64,000 nt of DNA, taken from positions 2,694,501 through 2,758,500 of the forward strand of contig NZ_CP067102.1 of NCBI RefSeq assembly GCF_016616885.1, read 5' to 3'. Made by a program: the position numbers and the translations under genes. Under the pieces are notes generated by a model. It saw nothing but the letters and a program-made list of their open reading frames with translations, was not told where the DNA came from and searched no databases. Every line of letters starts with the position of its first letter. The stretch's first letter is position 1. The stretch comes from Bradyrhizobium diazoefficiens (GTDB taxonomy: Bacteria > Pseudomonadota > Alphaproteobacteria > Rhizobiales > Xanthobacteraceae). Positions 35,278 through 44,368 of the stretch are shown in pieces.

Positions 35278-35808
35278 ACGCCCTCCGTAAAATCAAAGGC
35301 GCACCTTTAACACAGGATTTGGCGGAACCTGGAATATACAGAGGTTTACTTCGGCGGTCGCGGCGCCATCGAATAGGAGTCATTTCGGGATGCATCTGAT
35401 CTTCGATCAACCGCGCTACTGAGGCGCGCAAGCTCCTCGTTATTCAGAGGCGATCCCCGGGAGAACCGCTTCCTTATTTGGAAATGCATGCTAAGCAATT
35501 GATATTATTAAAGGCCAATTCGGTCATATTTTCCAAATGCGCTCTGAAATCGTTGAATAACCGAACAGATTTTGATTCCGCCATTCGGAGGTTCGATTCC
35601 TCCCGCCCCAGCCAGATGTTTTGCTTCCCTGAAATTGCCGATCGCTGTGATACTCGACGCTTCGACGTTCCGAGCTTGACACTGTCGGACGAAAAGAACA
35701 GAAGTCGAACATGGCCGTCCATCACCCAGGGGCGGGCGGTGTCTCCGCCGCCCGCGCAAATCTGACCAGAGCGGAATCCCCCTGCACCGTGCCGAGGGCG
35801 AAGCACGG
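35278..35808. other. Gene-free junction between island and chromosome
   Basis: 531 bases with no convincing gene. The right-hand tRNA-Gln attachment repeat lies at 35476-35614. The remaining ~190 bases lead into the exonuclease gene and should hold its promoter. Confidence 0.5.
35476..35614 (+). repeat. Attachment-site-like repeat ending in tRNA-Gln 3' half, copy 2
   Basis: It has the same blocks as 28044-28182 at the same distances: ATTTGGAAATG at 35476, TTTTCCAAA at 35529, tRNA-Gln 3' half at 35568-35614 ending in CCA. The orientation is also the same. Genes to the right look like ordinary chromosome, so this is the best candidate for the right end (attR-like) of the island. Confidence 0.8.
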
Positions 35809-37968
35809 ATGACGCTGCCTGTCCTGCCGGTCTATTACTACCACGACCATTTCACGGAGATGCTGGGCTTCGTTTGCGAGACCTACGGTCCGGTGCTGAC
35901 CGAAGGGCATCATGCGTTTGTCGCTCGCTTCTCGTCGCTGTCCAAAGACGCCCAGTGCCTGTTCATCCGGATGGTCAACCGGAACGGCACGGTCTTCAAT
36001 CCCGCCACGTTCAAGTACACCGAGATCGCCGACCTTTTCGGCGCGCTGGGGGAGCTTGCTGCTGCCGGCTGCGTCCGGGGCCTGATCGAGAAGGACTACG
36101 CAGCGTTCGTGGCGTGTCTTGCAAAGCCGGTGCTGTTTGACGGCGCAAAGGCCGCCGGCATGAACGATGTCCGGGCCTCATGGCCCAAGGGCAAGCTGAC
36201 GGAGTATTGTCTCGCCAACCTGCCGTTCGGTACTGCATTCCAGCACTGCGGCGGCGAGGCCTTCATTGCGCTCGGTGACACCGAGCCGCTGGAGTTTCTG
36301 CTCTATCTCTATTTCGGCAAGACCGAGAACACCCTCAAGAACTTCGCGTTGCGCGACCTCGGCATCTTGCGCACGAACGACCAGGCGGATTTCAGCGCCC
36401 GGTTTGCCGACGCGGATGAGGCGAGGGCATGCTTCCACTACGCCCGCCTGCTGCGTCAGTTCGAGACCAAATCAGACGATGTGTATCGCAATTCCATTGC
36501 CGACGTTCTCGGCGGTCCTGTCTGCCCCACGGACTACGCTGTCGATCTGCGGAGCCGCGCGGTGCACAAGGCGGGTCTGCACTTTGAGAAGAAGGGGGAG
36601 GTCGGGCTGGCCGTGCAGCTCTATCGCGCCGGCGCCTCGGCCGAATGTCACGAGCGTCTCGCCCGTCTGCTCTACGCGGAAGGCGACAAGGACGCCGCCG
36701 AGGAGCTGCTGCGTCGGATGATCGACGATCCCGCCAGCGACGACGAATTCGTCTTCGCGAGCGATTTCTATGCCCGGAAGTTCGATGGACGCCGGACGGG
36801 ACTATGCACCGAGCTGCTGCGGGCGGGGCGAACGCTCCGGGTCGACGATACCTGGCGCGGCAATCCGGAAGCAGGAATTGCGGGCGTCTTGCGCCGGCAG
36901 GGCCTTGAGGTTTTCTACGCCGAAAACACGCTCTGGCACTGCCTGTTCGGATTGCTGTTCTGGGACGAGCTGTTCGAATCCGGACAGCTGCACAGCGGTT
37001 TCGATTGGATGCCGCACTGCCTGAAGGACAGAACCTTCGCGCAGCTCTTTGCCAGTCAGATTGAGACCAAGCTTGCAGCCGTCGCTTCGCAAGCCGCGCT
37101 CCCTCAGGTTCTGCGGATCGTCGCCGCAAAGTGGGGGAAGCCGAACGGCGTGTTCGCCTGGGACCATGTCGATATCGATGCACTCCGCGCGCTGCTTGCA
37201 GGCGCGCGTGCTGCTGGCCTCGCCACCATCCTTCGCCTGATGTGTGAAGATTATCGCGCGATGCGCGATGGCTTCCCCGACCTCATGCTCGTGGCGAACG
37301 GCAGCGTCTCGTTCATGGAAGTGAAGGCCGAGGGCGACGTCATCAGGCGCAACCAGCTGGCGCGGCTTCGTCAGCTCGGCAACGCCGGCATTCCCGCGGA
37401 AATCGGCCGCGCCGATTTCCGTTTCGATCCGGACCAGGACTATGTCGTCGTCGACATCGAGACCACCGGCGGCTGGACCGGCGGCGATCGCATCACCGAG
37501 ATCGGCGCCGTGAAGATCCGCAATCATCAGGTCGTGGCAGAGTGGCATTCGCTGCTCAATCCCCAGCGGTCGATCCCGGCCAAGATCGTCGCGTTGACCG
37601 GTATCACCAACGAGATGGTGCGGAACGCGCCGTTATTCGCAGAGGTCGCGGACAGCTTCATGCAGTTCATGGGCGACGGCGTTTTCGTCGCCCACAACGT
37701 CAATTTCGATTATGGTTTCATCGCCGCGGAATACGAGCGCCTCGAACGCCGTTTCCGCTTTCCAAAACTCTGCACCTGCGCGGGCATGCGCCGGCACTAC
37801 CCCGGTCACAAATCCTACGGGCTTGGGAAGCTCACCCGTGCCTACAATATCGAACTCAAGGACCACCACCGCGCCCTATGCGACGCCCGCGCGGCCGCGC
37901 ATCTCCTCAACCTCATCAACGCGAAGCGCGATGAGGGAAGGACCGGGGCGGAAGAGATTGCGGCCTGA
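35809..37968 (+). CDS. FAN1-like VRR-NUC nuclease fused to a DEDDh 3'-5' exonuclease
   Basis: 719 residues. The first ~440 are helical with repeat-like pairs (HYARLLRQFETK, EKKGEVGLAVQLYRAG), as in the SAP/TPR part of FAN1 proteins. A VRR-NUC catalytic core follows at ~486-525: GFPDLMLV and FMEVKAEGD give the PD-ExK residues. From ~545 to 705 a DnaQ-type exonuclease is appended: VVVDIETTG, HNVNFDYGF and HHRALCDA supply the D-E-D-H-D set. FAN1 nucleases act on flaps and interstrand crosslinks; a built-in 3'-5' exonuclease could trim the other strand. Neighbouring polymerase IV suggests a DNA-repair locus. Confidence 0.87.
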   Translation: MTLPVLPVYYYHDHFTEMLGFVCETYGPVLTEGHHAFVARFSSLSKDAQCLFIRMVNRNGTVFNPATFKYTEIADLFGALGELAAAGCVRGLIEKDYAAFVACLAKPVLFDGAKAAGMNDVRASWPKGKLTEYCLANLPFGTAFQHCGGEAFIALGDTEPLEFLLYLYFGKTENTLKNFALRDLGILRTNDQADFSARFADADEARACFHYARLLRQFETKSDDVYRNSIADVLGGPVCPTDYAVDLRSRAVHKAGLHFEKKGEVGLAVQLYRAGASAECHERLARLLYAEGDKDAAEELLRRMIDDPASDDEFVFASDFYARKFDGRRTGLCTELLRAGRTLRVDDTWRGNPEAGIAGVLRRQGLEVFYAENTLWHCLFGLLFWDELFESGQLHSGFDWMPHCLKDRTFAQLFASQIETKLAAVASQAALPQVLRIVAAKWGKPNGVFAWDHVDIDALRALLAGARAAGLATILRLMCEDYRAMRDGFPDLMLVANGSVSFMEVKAEGDVIRRNQLARLRQLGNAGIPAEIGRADFRFDPDQDYVVVDIETTGGWTGGDRITEIGAVKIRNHQVVAEWHSLLNPQRSIPAKIVALTGITNEMVRNAPLFAEVADSFMQFMGDGVFVAHNVNFDYGFIAAEYERLERRFRFPKLCTCAGMRRHYPGHKSYGLGKLTRAYNIELKDHHRALCDARAAAHLLNLINAKRDEGRTGAEEIAA

Positions 37969-38007
37969 TTCCGGGTCGGTGAGAGAAAATGGCCGCAGGG
38001 GTTCGGA

Positions 38008-39183
38008 TTAAATTTCGAAGGTCAGTTGCGGCTCCGCATCGTCTCCGAGCTGGAGGGACGACAGCGAGACACCGAGGAGCCTGATCCGCTTGGGCAGCGG
38101 CATCTCGACTTCGAGCAGGCCGCAGGCGAGGCGCTCCAGCTCGTCCCGGCCTGCGACCGGCGCGAGCAGGGATCGGCTGCGTGTGATGATCTCGAAGTCG
38201 GCAAACTTGATCTTCAAGGTGATGGTGCGGCCCCGGTTGCCGCTCGTCTCGCAATGGCGCCAGACCTTGTCGACGAGGGGCCGAAGCTCGGTGACCAACG
38301 CGTCGAATTCGGCAAGGTCGGTCGAGAACGTGGTCTCCGCGCCGATGGACTTGCGGATCCGGTTGGCCCGGACCGGCCTTTCGTCGACGCCGCGCGAGAT
38401 CCAGTAGTAATAGGCGCCCGACTTGCCGAAGTTCGCGTTCATGAACTCGAGCGTTTGGTTGCGGATGTCGAGACCGGTAAACAGGCCGAGTGCGTTCATC
38501 TTCGCAGCCGTCGCCGGTCCGATCCCGTGGAACTTGCCGACGGGCAGCGTCTCCACGAAGGCGGGTCCCATCTCAGGGGAGATTACAAACTGACCGTTGG
38601 GCTTGCGGTGATCGGAGGCAAGCTTGGCCAGGAACTTGTTGTAGGAAATGCCCGCCGACGCGTTGAGGCCGGTCTCGGCCTTGATCTTCTCGCGGATCCG
38701 CAGCGCGATGTCGCGGGCCAGCGGGATGCCTTGCAAGTTCTCCGTCACGTCGAGATAGGCCTCGTCGAGAGACAAGGGCTCGATGATCTCCGTGTGCTCG
38801 GCAAAAATCTCGCGGATCTGCCGGCTGATCGCCTTGTAGACCTCGAAGCGCGGCTTCACGAAGATCAGGTCGGGACATTGCCGCTTCGCCGTGACCGACG
38901 CCATTGCGGACCGAACGCCGAATTTGCGCGCTTCATAGCTCGCTGCGGCAACGACGCCGCGCTCGGCCGAGCCACCGACAGCGACGGGCTTGCCGCGCAG
39001 CTCGGGATTGTCGCGCTGTTCCACGGACGCGTAGAAGGCATCCATGTCGATATGGATGATCTTGCGAACGCGTGTTGCGTCGCCTTCCACGGTGCCGGAT
39101 TCTCTCATGCGCGGATGATACAATTTGGCCGAGAGAATCGCGAGGTTGCCTGTGCTTCGGCTGTCGTGCTTCGTCGCCGCCAT
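38008..39183 (-). CDS. dinB: DNA polymerase IV (Y family)
   Basis: 391 residues from the ATG at 39183; an ATG at 39111 would give 367, and neither has an obvious ribosome-binding site. Catalytic motifs: HIDMDAFYASVEQRD with the first Asp, and SLDEAYLDVT with the Asp-Glu pair. The fingers/thumb region has SAGISYNKFLAKLASD and the helix-hairpin-helix GIGPATAAKMNALG. The little-finger domain fills the last ~110 residues. It is an error-prone translesion polymerase that binds the sliding clamp. It converges on the nuclease gene, 39 bases between stops. Confidence 0.93.
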   Translation of the reverse strand: MAATKHDSRSTGNLAILSAKLYHPRMRESGTVEGDATRVRKIIHIDMDAFYASVEQRDNPELRGKPVAVGGSAERGVVAAASYEARKFGVRSAMASVTAKRQCPDLIFVKPRFEVYKAISRQIREIFAEHTEIIEPLSLDEAYLDVTENLQGIPLARDIALRIREKIKAETGLNASAGISYNKFLAKLASDHRKPNGQFVISPEMGPAFVETLPVGKFHGIGPATAAKMNALGLFTGLDIRNQTLEFMNANFGKSGAYYYWISRGVDERPVRANRIRKSIGAETTFSTDLAEFDALVTELRPLVDKVWRHCETSGNRGRTITLKIKFADFEIITRSRSLLAPVAGRDELERLACGLLEVEMPLPKRIRLLGVSLSSLQLGDDAEPQLTFEI

Positions 39184-39211
39184 GGCGGGAATCGGTTGCT
39201 AGGACCGTCGC

Positions 39212-40480
39212 TTATTCGGTTGTGTCCATGTGGTTTCGGTCCACGACCCGCAGCGTTCGTCGCATCATGCCATCGACAATGGCCGCCGACTCGCTCGGAC
39301 GCAGATGGATCGTCGTGGACTTGAGCAACCATGGCAATACCGCTTGCTCGAGCCGCTCCTCATAGGCGGGCCGCATCATGTCGAATGCCTGCAGGCCGGG
39401 TCCTGCCAGGACGACATGGTGCGGGCGCAGCACGGATATCGTGGCCGCGACCGCCTCGGCAAGCGCGCGACCTGCCTGCTGGAAGACGTGCGCGAGACGG
39501 GGATCCCCGCTCCGTGCCCGCTCGTGCAGAAGGGCCATCTGCGCTTCGGAAGGCTGCTGCGATGCCGCTGGCGGCAAGTCGAGAAAGGTGCGGGCGTCGC
39601 GGTAGAGCGCATAGTCGGCGAGATGGGCCTCGATGCAGCCGCGCTGGCCGCAGCGGCATTGCGGGCCGTTCGATCCCAGCTTGGTGTGGCCGATCTCGCT
39701 GCCGGCGCCGGCGCCCAAACGCGCCTCGCCGTCGACCACGATGCCCATGCCGACGCCGTGACCGATCAGGATCAGGGCCATGAGGCCCTGCGCCAATGAC
39801 GGCTCCGCGGCGGCGAGAGCGAGCGCAACCGCGACGGCATCATTCGCCATCACGACTTCGGTGCCGAAAGCCTGATGCACCGGCTTCGCCAGATCGATGT
39901 CGGTGACGGACAGCGCCGGGCTCCACAGATGCCGGCCGGTGTCCGCGTTCACGATACCCTGGAGCGCAATCCCTATTCCCAACAGCCGATGGCGCGGTGT
40001 GGCCGTCGCCTCCAGCATCGCATTGATTTGCGCGATCACGAGGTCGCACAACGCGCCCGCATCGAGAGCCCGCGTCGCGATTTCGAGGCGTGATTGTGCC
40101 AGGCTGAAGCCGCTGAAATCCGCAATCAGTGTCTCGATCAGGTTCATGCGCAGCGAGACCGAGATGATGCGGCCGAACTCCGGGTTCAGGGTCAGCAGCA
40201 CGGCCGGCCGGCCACGGCGGCGGCCATTCAGCCCATCCGGATCCTCTTCGTCCGGGTCGTCGGACCATGAGGGTATCGCTGTCTCGGTCTCGCACAGCAA
40301 TTCCTCCGCGATCAGCCTGGACGTGAGGCCGGAAACGGCGGGGAAGCTCAGTCCCGTGCTCCGGGCCAGCTCCACACGTGGCAACGGCCCGTGGCGTCGC
40401 AGGACTTCCACCAGGCGGCCCCGGTTCGAGCCACGGGCCATGCCTGAAATTCGTCTCGGCGACTCGGTCTGGTCAATCAT
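39212..40480 (-). CDS. ROK-family transcriptional regulator
   Basis: 422 residues. An N-terminal winged helix (~20-85: LVEVLRRHGPLPRVELARSTG, then FPAVSGLTSRLIAE) precedes a ROK domain. The domain has its ATP-fold residues and the zinc motif CRCGQRGCIEAHL after EIGHTKLG. These regulators (XylR/NagC type) sense sugars and usually repress a neighbouring sugar operon. It is divergent from the ribose-type ABC transporter, and a 27-bp near-palindrome at 40488-40514 starts 7 bases from its start codon. It probably controls both itself and the transporter. Confidence 0.9.
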   Translation of the reverse strand: MIDQTESPRRISGMARGSNRGRLVEVLRRHGPLPRVELARSTGLSFPAVSGLTSRLIAEELLCETETAIPSWSDDPDEEDPDGLNGRRRGRPAVLLTLNPEFGRIISVSLRMNLIETLIADFSGFSLAQSRLEIATRALDAGALCDLVIAQINAMLEATATPRHRLLGIGIALQGIVNADTGRHLWSPALSVTDIDLAKPVHQAFGTEVVMANDAVAVALALAAAEPSLAQGLMALILIGHGVGMGIVVDGEARLGAGAGSEIGHTKLGSNGPQCRCGQRGCIEAHLADYALYRDARTFLDLPPAASQQPSEAQMALLHERARSGDPRLAHVFQQAGRALAEAVAATISVLRPHHVVLAGPGLQAFDMMRPAYEERLEQAVLPWLLKSTTIHLRPSESAAIVDGMMRRTLRVVDRNHMDTTE

Positions 40481-40487
40481 GCTGTCC

Positions 40488-40514
40488 TATTTAATTCGGA
40501 GCATGAATTTAATA
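40488..40514. promoter_or_regulatory. Candidate operator for the ROK regulator
   Basis: TATTTAATTC (40488-40497) and GAATTTAATA (40505-40514) are inverted repeats matching at 9 of 10 positions with a 7-base spacer. AT-rich palindromes of this kind are typical of XylR/NagC-type ROK proteins. It sits in the divergent promoter region. Confidence 0.5.
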
Positions 40515-40737
40515 AGCGCGAATTGCGGCGGTGTGGTTGGAAAAGCACAGCACGGAGCACGTCGTGGCAAGCCATATTTACTACTACCATGCCTCATGTA
40601 CTATTTCCGCTTGAAGAAGCGGCCAGCACATCTTGATCTTGATGTTCTGCTCTGCAACATTTCTTCGCTGCGTGAATAAAATAAGGCGCAAAAGCGCTGT
40701 GAAGCCCCCGCATCTGGGGGACCAAAGGGAGGTACAC

Positions 40738-41703
40738 ATGAACGGATCAATGAAGACATTGCTAGTGCCGTTGCTCGCGACCGCCGCTGCGTTCGCGATG
40801 GCCACGGGTGCGGCGCAGGCCCAGCAGAAAAAGACCATCGCGCTGGTGACCAATGCTGCGGCTGATTTCTGGGTTATCGCTGGCCGCGGCCTCGAGAAGG
40901 CCCAGAAGGAGCACCCGGAATACGATATCCAGTTGATCGTCACCAACGATGCGACCGCGGCGGGCCAGCGGCGCGAGCTGGACGACCTGCTGGTGCGCGG
41001 CGTCGCCGGCATCTCCATCTCGGTCGACGATGCGCCGCACGCAACCGAAGAGCTCAACAAGGTCGCGTCCCAGACCGTGTTGATCACGACGGATAGCGAC
41101 GCGCCTCAGAGCAAGCGTCTCGCCTATATCGGCACCGACAACGTCGCGGCCGGGCGGCAAGCAGGCGAGGAGTTCAAGAAGGCGTTGCCGAACGGCGGCA
41201 AGATCGCGCTGTTCGTCGGCACGATGGACGCGGACAACGCCCGCGAGCGGGTGCAGGGCATCAAGGAAGCGATCGCCGGCACCAAGATCGAGCTGGTCGA
41301 CGTGTTCACCGACCAGGTGGACTCCGCCAAGGCCAAGGCGAACATGGAGAACGTGCTCGTCAAATATCCCGACATTGCGCTGCTGTCCGGTCTTTGGAGC
41401 TACGAGACACCGCTGATCTATGATGCGGTCAAGGCGGCGGGCAAGGCCGGCAAGGTGAAGATTGTCGGCTTCGACGAGGATCAGCGTACGCTGCGGGGAA
41501 TTTCCGACGGCACGATCGAGTCGACGGTGGTGCAGCAGCCGTTCGAATTCGGCTATCTCTCCGCCACCAACATCATCAAGACGCTGAACGGTGACAAGTC
41601 CTGGATTCCGGCCGACAGCAAGCTGATCGTGCCGACCCAGGTGATCAGCAAGACCAACGTCGCGGAGTTCACCGCTCATATGAAGGATCTGCTGAAGAAG
41701 TGA
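40738..41703 (+). CDS. Sugar ABC transporter substrate-binding protein, RbsB-like
   Basis: 321 residues from the ATG at 40738, after an AAAGGGAGG site. A signal peptide ends near AQAQQKK (~residue 27). The mature part is a periplasmic-binding-protein fold of the ribose/galactose class: KTIALVTNAAADFW at the start, TNDATAAG, ISVDDAP, YIGTDN, VGFDEDQRTLRGI, and a late STVVQQPFEFGY. It delivers a sugar to the permease encoded at 43288. First gene of a three-gene operon divergent from the ROK regulator. The specific sugar is unknown. Confidence 0.92.
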   Translation: MNGSMKTLLVPLLATAAAFAMATGAAQAQQKKTIALVTNAAADFWVIAGRGLEKAQKEHPEYDIQLIVTNDATAAGQRRELDDLLVRGVAGISISVDDAPHATEELNKVASQTVLITTDSDAPQSKRLAYIGTDNVAAGRQAGEEFKKALPNGGKIALFVGTMDADNARERVQGIKEAIAGTKIELVDVFTDQVDSAKAKANMENVLVKYPDIALLSGLWSYETPLIYDAVKAAGKAGKVKIVGFDEDQRTLRGISDGTIESTVVQQPFEFGYLSATNIIKTLNGDKSWIPADSKLIVPTQVISKTNVAEFTAHMKDLLKK

Positions 41704-41717
41704 CCCTCAGTACCTTT

Positions 41718-41749
41718 CGACGCCCGGCGGGCATGGCCGTCGGGCGTCG
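41718..41749 (+). other. Intercistronic stem-loop after the binding-protein gene
   Basis: CGACGCCCGGCGG (41718-41730) pairs with CCGTCGGGCGTCG (41737-41749), 12 of 13 positions, loop GCATGG. There is no T-run and the next gene starts 15 bases later. Such hairpins protect the upstream message from 3' exonucleases and lower expression of the ATPase and permease relative to the binding protein. Confidence 0.6.
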
Positions 41750-41764
41750 GTTGGGAGGAAGTGA

Positions 41765-43291
41765 ATGGCGGAAATCCTGTTCGAGCTCGCCGGGATCAGC
41801 AAGTCCTATCCCGGCGTCATGGCCCTCAACGATGTCAGCCTGCGCGTGCACCACGGCGAGGTGTTGGGCCTGATCGGCGAGAACGGCGCCGGCAAGTCGA
41901 CGTTGATGCGCGTGCTGGGCGGCGTGATCGCGCCAAGCGCGGGCGTGATCCGCATCAACGGCACTGACCATGCCCAATTGACGGTCACCGAGGCGACGCA
42001 GACCGGCATCGCCTTCGTGCATCAGGAACTGAACCTGTTCGAGAATCTCGACGTCGCCGCGAACGTCTTCATCGGACGCGAGAAGCTCTTCGGCGGCCCG
42101 CTGAAGCTGGTGGACAGCGTGGAGATGCACGCCCGCGTGACGCCGCTGCTGGAGCGGCTGGGCGCCGATTTCACCCCTGACACGCTGGTCGACAATTTGT
42201 CGATCGCCGAACGTCAGATGGTGGAGATCGCCAAGGCGCTCTCGATCGACGCCCGCGTGATCATCATGGACGAGCCGACCTCGAGCCTGACAATTTCGGA
42301 GACCGAGCGGCTGCTGGAGGTGATTGCCGATCTGAAGGCACACGGCATCGCAGTGATCTATATCTCCCACCGGCTCGGTGAGATCATGACCTGCGCCGAC
42401 CGCGTCGTGGTGCTGCGCGACGGGCGCACGGTGGGAGAGCTGGCGCGGGACAAGCTCAGCCATGCCGCAATGATCCGGCTGATGATCGGCCGCGACCTGA
42501 AAGCGCTGCATACACCGCCGAAACGGCCGCCGCAGCCGGGCGGCTGCGACATCGTCGGCCTCGTGACGTCAGCCTTCCCCGACCGGCAGATCGATCTTTC
42601 CGTGCGGCATGGCGAGATCCTCGGACTGGCGGGGCTGGTGGGCGCTGGTCGCACCTCGCTTGCCCGCGCGGCCTTCGGCGTCGACCCGCTGCTGGGTGGC
42701 GAGATCAGGATCGACAACGCGCCGGTCGAAATCGCATCGCCCCGGGACGCGATCAGGCAAGGCATCTATCTGGTGCCGGAGGACCGCAAGAAAGCCGGGC
42801 TCGTGCTGGAGCTGCCGATCCGCGAGAACGTGACGCTGGCGAACCTGCTGAACTATGCCCGGATGTGGCTGGTCAGCGGCGCATCCGAGCGCAACGTTGC
42901 CAAGGAGCAGGTCAGGCGGCTGTCCATCAAGGTGCCGAGCATCGACATGGAGGCCGTGACGCTCTCCGGCGGCAACCAGCAGAAAGTCGTGCTGGGCAAG
43001 TGGCTTTCCATGCAGCCGCGCGTGATGTTCTTCGACGAGCCGACCCGTGGCATCGATGTCGGTGCCAAGAGCGAGATCTACGCGCTGATGCGCGAGCTTG
43101 CCGACCAGGGCGTCGCGATCGTGATGATCTCCTCGGACATGGAGGAGGTTATCGGCGTCTCCGACCGGGTCGCGGTGATGCATGAAGGCAGCATCAGCGG
43201 CGTGCTGGAACGCCCGCAATTCAGTGAATACAACGTGCTAAGGCTCGCAATGGGCCAGGCGCTGGAAACCGTGGAAGCCGCTGCGCCATGA
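41765..43291 (+). CDS. Sugar ABC transporter ATP-binding protein, RbsA-like (tandem ATPase)
   Basis: 508 residues with two ATPase halves. The N-half has Walker A GENGAGKSTL, Walker B VIIMDEPTSS and a degenerate signature LSIAERQ. The C-half has a divergent Walker A GLVGAGRTSL, a full signature LSGGNQQKV and VMFFDEPTRG. This asymmetry is normal for RbsA/MglA-type proteins. It powers import of the sugar brought by the 40738-41703 protein. The GGGAGGAAGTGA before the ATG gives a good start. Its stop overlaps the permease start by four bases. Confidence 0.93.
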   Translation: MAEILFELAGISKSYPGVMALNDVSLRVHHGEVLGLIGENGAGKSTLMRVLGGVIAPSAGVIRINGTDHAQLTVTEATQTGIAFVHQELNLFENLDVAANVFIGREKLFGGPLKLVDSVEMHARVTPLLERLGADFTPDTLVDNLSIAERQMVEIAKALSIDARVIIMDEPTSSLTISETERLLEVIADLKAHGIAVIYISHRLGEIMTCADRVVVLRDGRTVGELARDKLSHAAMIRLMIGRDLKALHTPPKRPPQPGGCDIVGLVTSAFPDRQIDLSVRHGEILGLAGLVGAGRTSLARAAFGVDPLLGGEIRIDNAPVEIASPRDAIRQGIYLVPEDRKKAGLVLELPIRENVTLANLLNYARMWLVSGASERNVAKEQVRRLSIKVPSIDMEAVTLSGGNQQKVVLGKWLSMQPRVMFFDEPTRGIDVGAKSEIYALMRELADQGVAIVMISSDMEEVIGVSDRVAVMHEGSISGVLERPQFSEYNVLRLAMGQALETVEAAAP

Positions 43292-44349
43292 ACAAGAAAG
43301 AACTCGGCCTCGGCCTGCTGCTCGTGGTGATTTCCGTCATCACGGGCATGATCAATCCGGCCTTCCTGTCGGTGGTGAACCTGCTGAACATGGCCAATCT
43401 GATCGGCCTGTTCGGCGTATTTGCGCTTGGCGAGGGGCTCGTGATCATCACCGGCGGCATCGACCTTTCGCTCGGCTCGATGTTCGCGCTGCTCGGCGTC
43501 GTCTTCGTCGATCTTCTGACGACGTATCAGGTTCCCTGGCCCTTGGCGCTGCTGGCTGTGCTGCTGGGTGGACTTGTGCTGGGGGCGATTCAGGGGCTCC
43601 TGATCACCCGGCTGAAAATGCAGCCCTTCATCGTGACGCTGTGCGGGTTGCTGATCTATCGCGGCGCCGCCCGCTACTATACGACCGACTCGACACGCGG
43701 CTTCGGCTACGGCGACGAGGCCGGGACCCTGAGCAACATTGCCTCCGGCCATGTGGCGGGCATCCCGAACACCTTCATCCTCCTGATCATCCTTGCGCTC
43801 GTCCTCGGCGTGCTGCTGCACCGCTCGGTCTACGGACGCTGGCTTTATGCCGTCGGCAAGAACGAGGAGGCGGCGCGCTTCTCCGGCATCAATACGAATC
43901 TCGTGATCGCAACCGCCTATATCATCAGTGGGGGGCTCGCCGGAGTTGCGACGGTCTTGTTCGTGTTCTACACGAACTCGGTGTCTCCGAGCTCCTTCGG
44001 CAATTTCTATGAGCTCTACGCGATCGCGGCTGCCGTGCTGGGCGGCTGCAGCCTGCGCGGCGGCGAGGGTTCTATCCTCGGTATCGTGCTGGGGACCGCG
44101 CTGCTGCAGGTGTTGCAGAACCTCGTGAATATCCTGGGCATCCCCAATTCCCTGAACTTCGCGGTGATGGGAACGGTGATTCTGATCGGCGTGTTGGCGG
44201 ATCAACAATTGCAGGAACGGCGCCGGCGCAAGCTGGCGCTGGCCGGCATCGCCCGCACGGCGCCGAAATCGACGCCTGTGCAGGGACAGCAGGGGGCATC
44301 ATCGCGCGGCGTTGACGCGGTGCCGGTGAGAACGGGCGACCAGGCATGA
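43288..44349 (+). CDS. Sugar ABC transporter permease, RbsC-like
   Basis: 353 residues, about nine to ten membrane helices. Family signature segments: GEGLVIITGGIDLSLGSMFAL in the first third, LKMQPFIVTLCGLLIYRGAARY, and AAAVLGGCSLRGGEGS near the end. It forms the homodimeric channel for the ABC importer. The start overlaps the ATPase stop (ATGA at 43288-43291). The C-terminal ~45 residues are a polar, poorly conserved tail. Confidence 0.93.
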   Translation: MNKKELGLGLLLVVISVITGMINPAFLSVVNLLNMANLIGLFGVFALGEGLVIITGGIDLSLGSMFALLGVVFVDLLTTYQVPWPLALLAVLLGGLVLGAIQGLLITRLKMQPFIVTLCGLLIYRGAARYYTTDSTRGFGYGDEAGTLSNIASGHVAGIPNTFILLIILALVLGVLLHRSVYGRWLYAVGKNEEAARFSGINTNLVIATAYIISGGLAGVATVLFVFYTNSVSPSSFGNFYELYAIAAAVLGGCSLRGGEGSILGIVLGTALLQVLQNLVNILGIPNSLNFAVMGTVILIGVLADQQLQERRRRKLALAGIARTAPKSTPVQGQQGASSRGVDAVPVRTGDQA

Positions 44350-44368
44350 CGAATGCGAAAGTTGCCTG

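Noticed and set aside
38026..39324. 432-codon plus-strand frame opposite dinB
   Set aside because: DNA polymerase IV motifs on the minus strand are complete; the plus-strand product resembles nothing.
43078..44208. 376-codon minus-strand frame opposite the ABC permease
   Set aside because: It is antisense to a well-matched permease, His/Asp/Gln-rich, with no recognisable domain.
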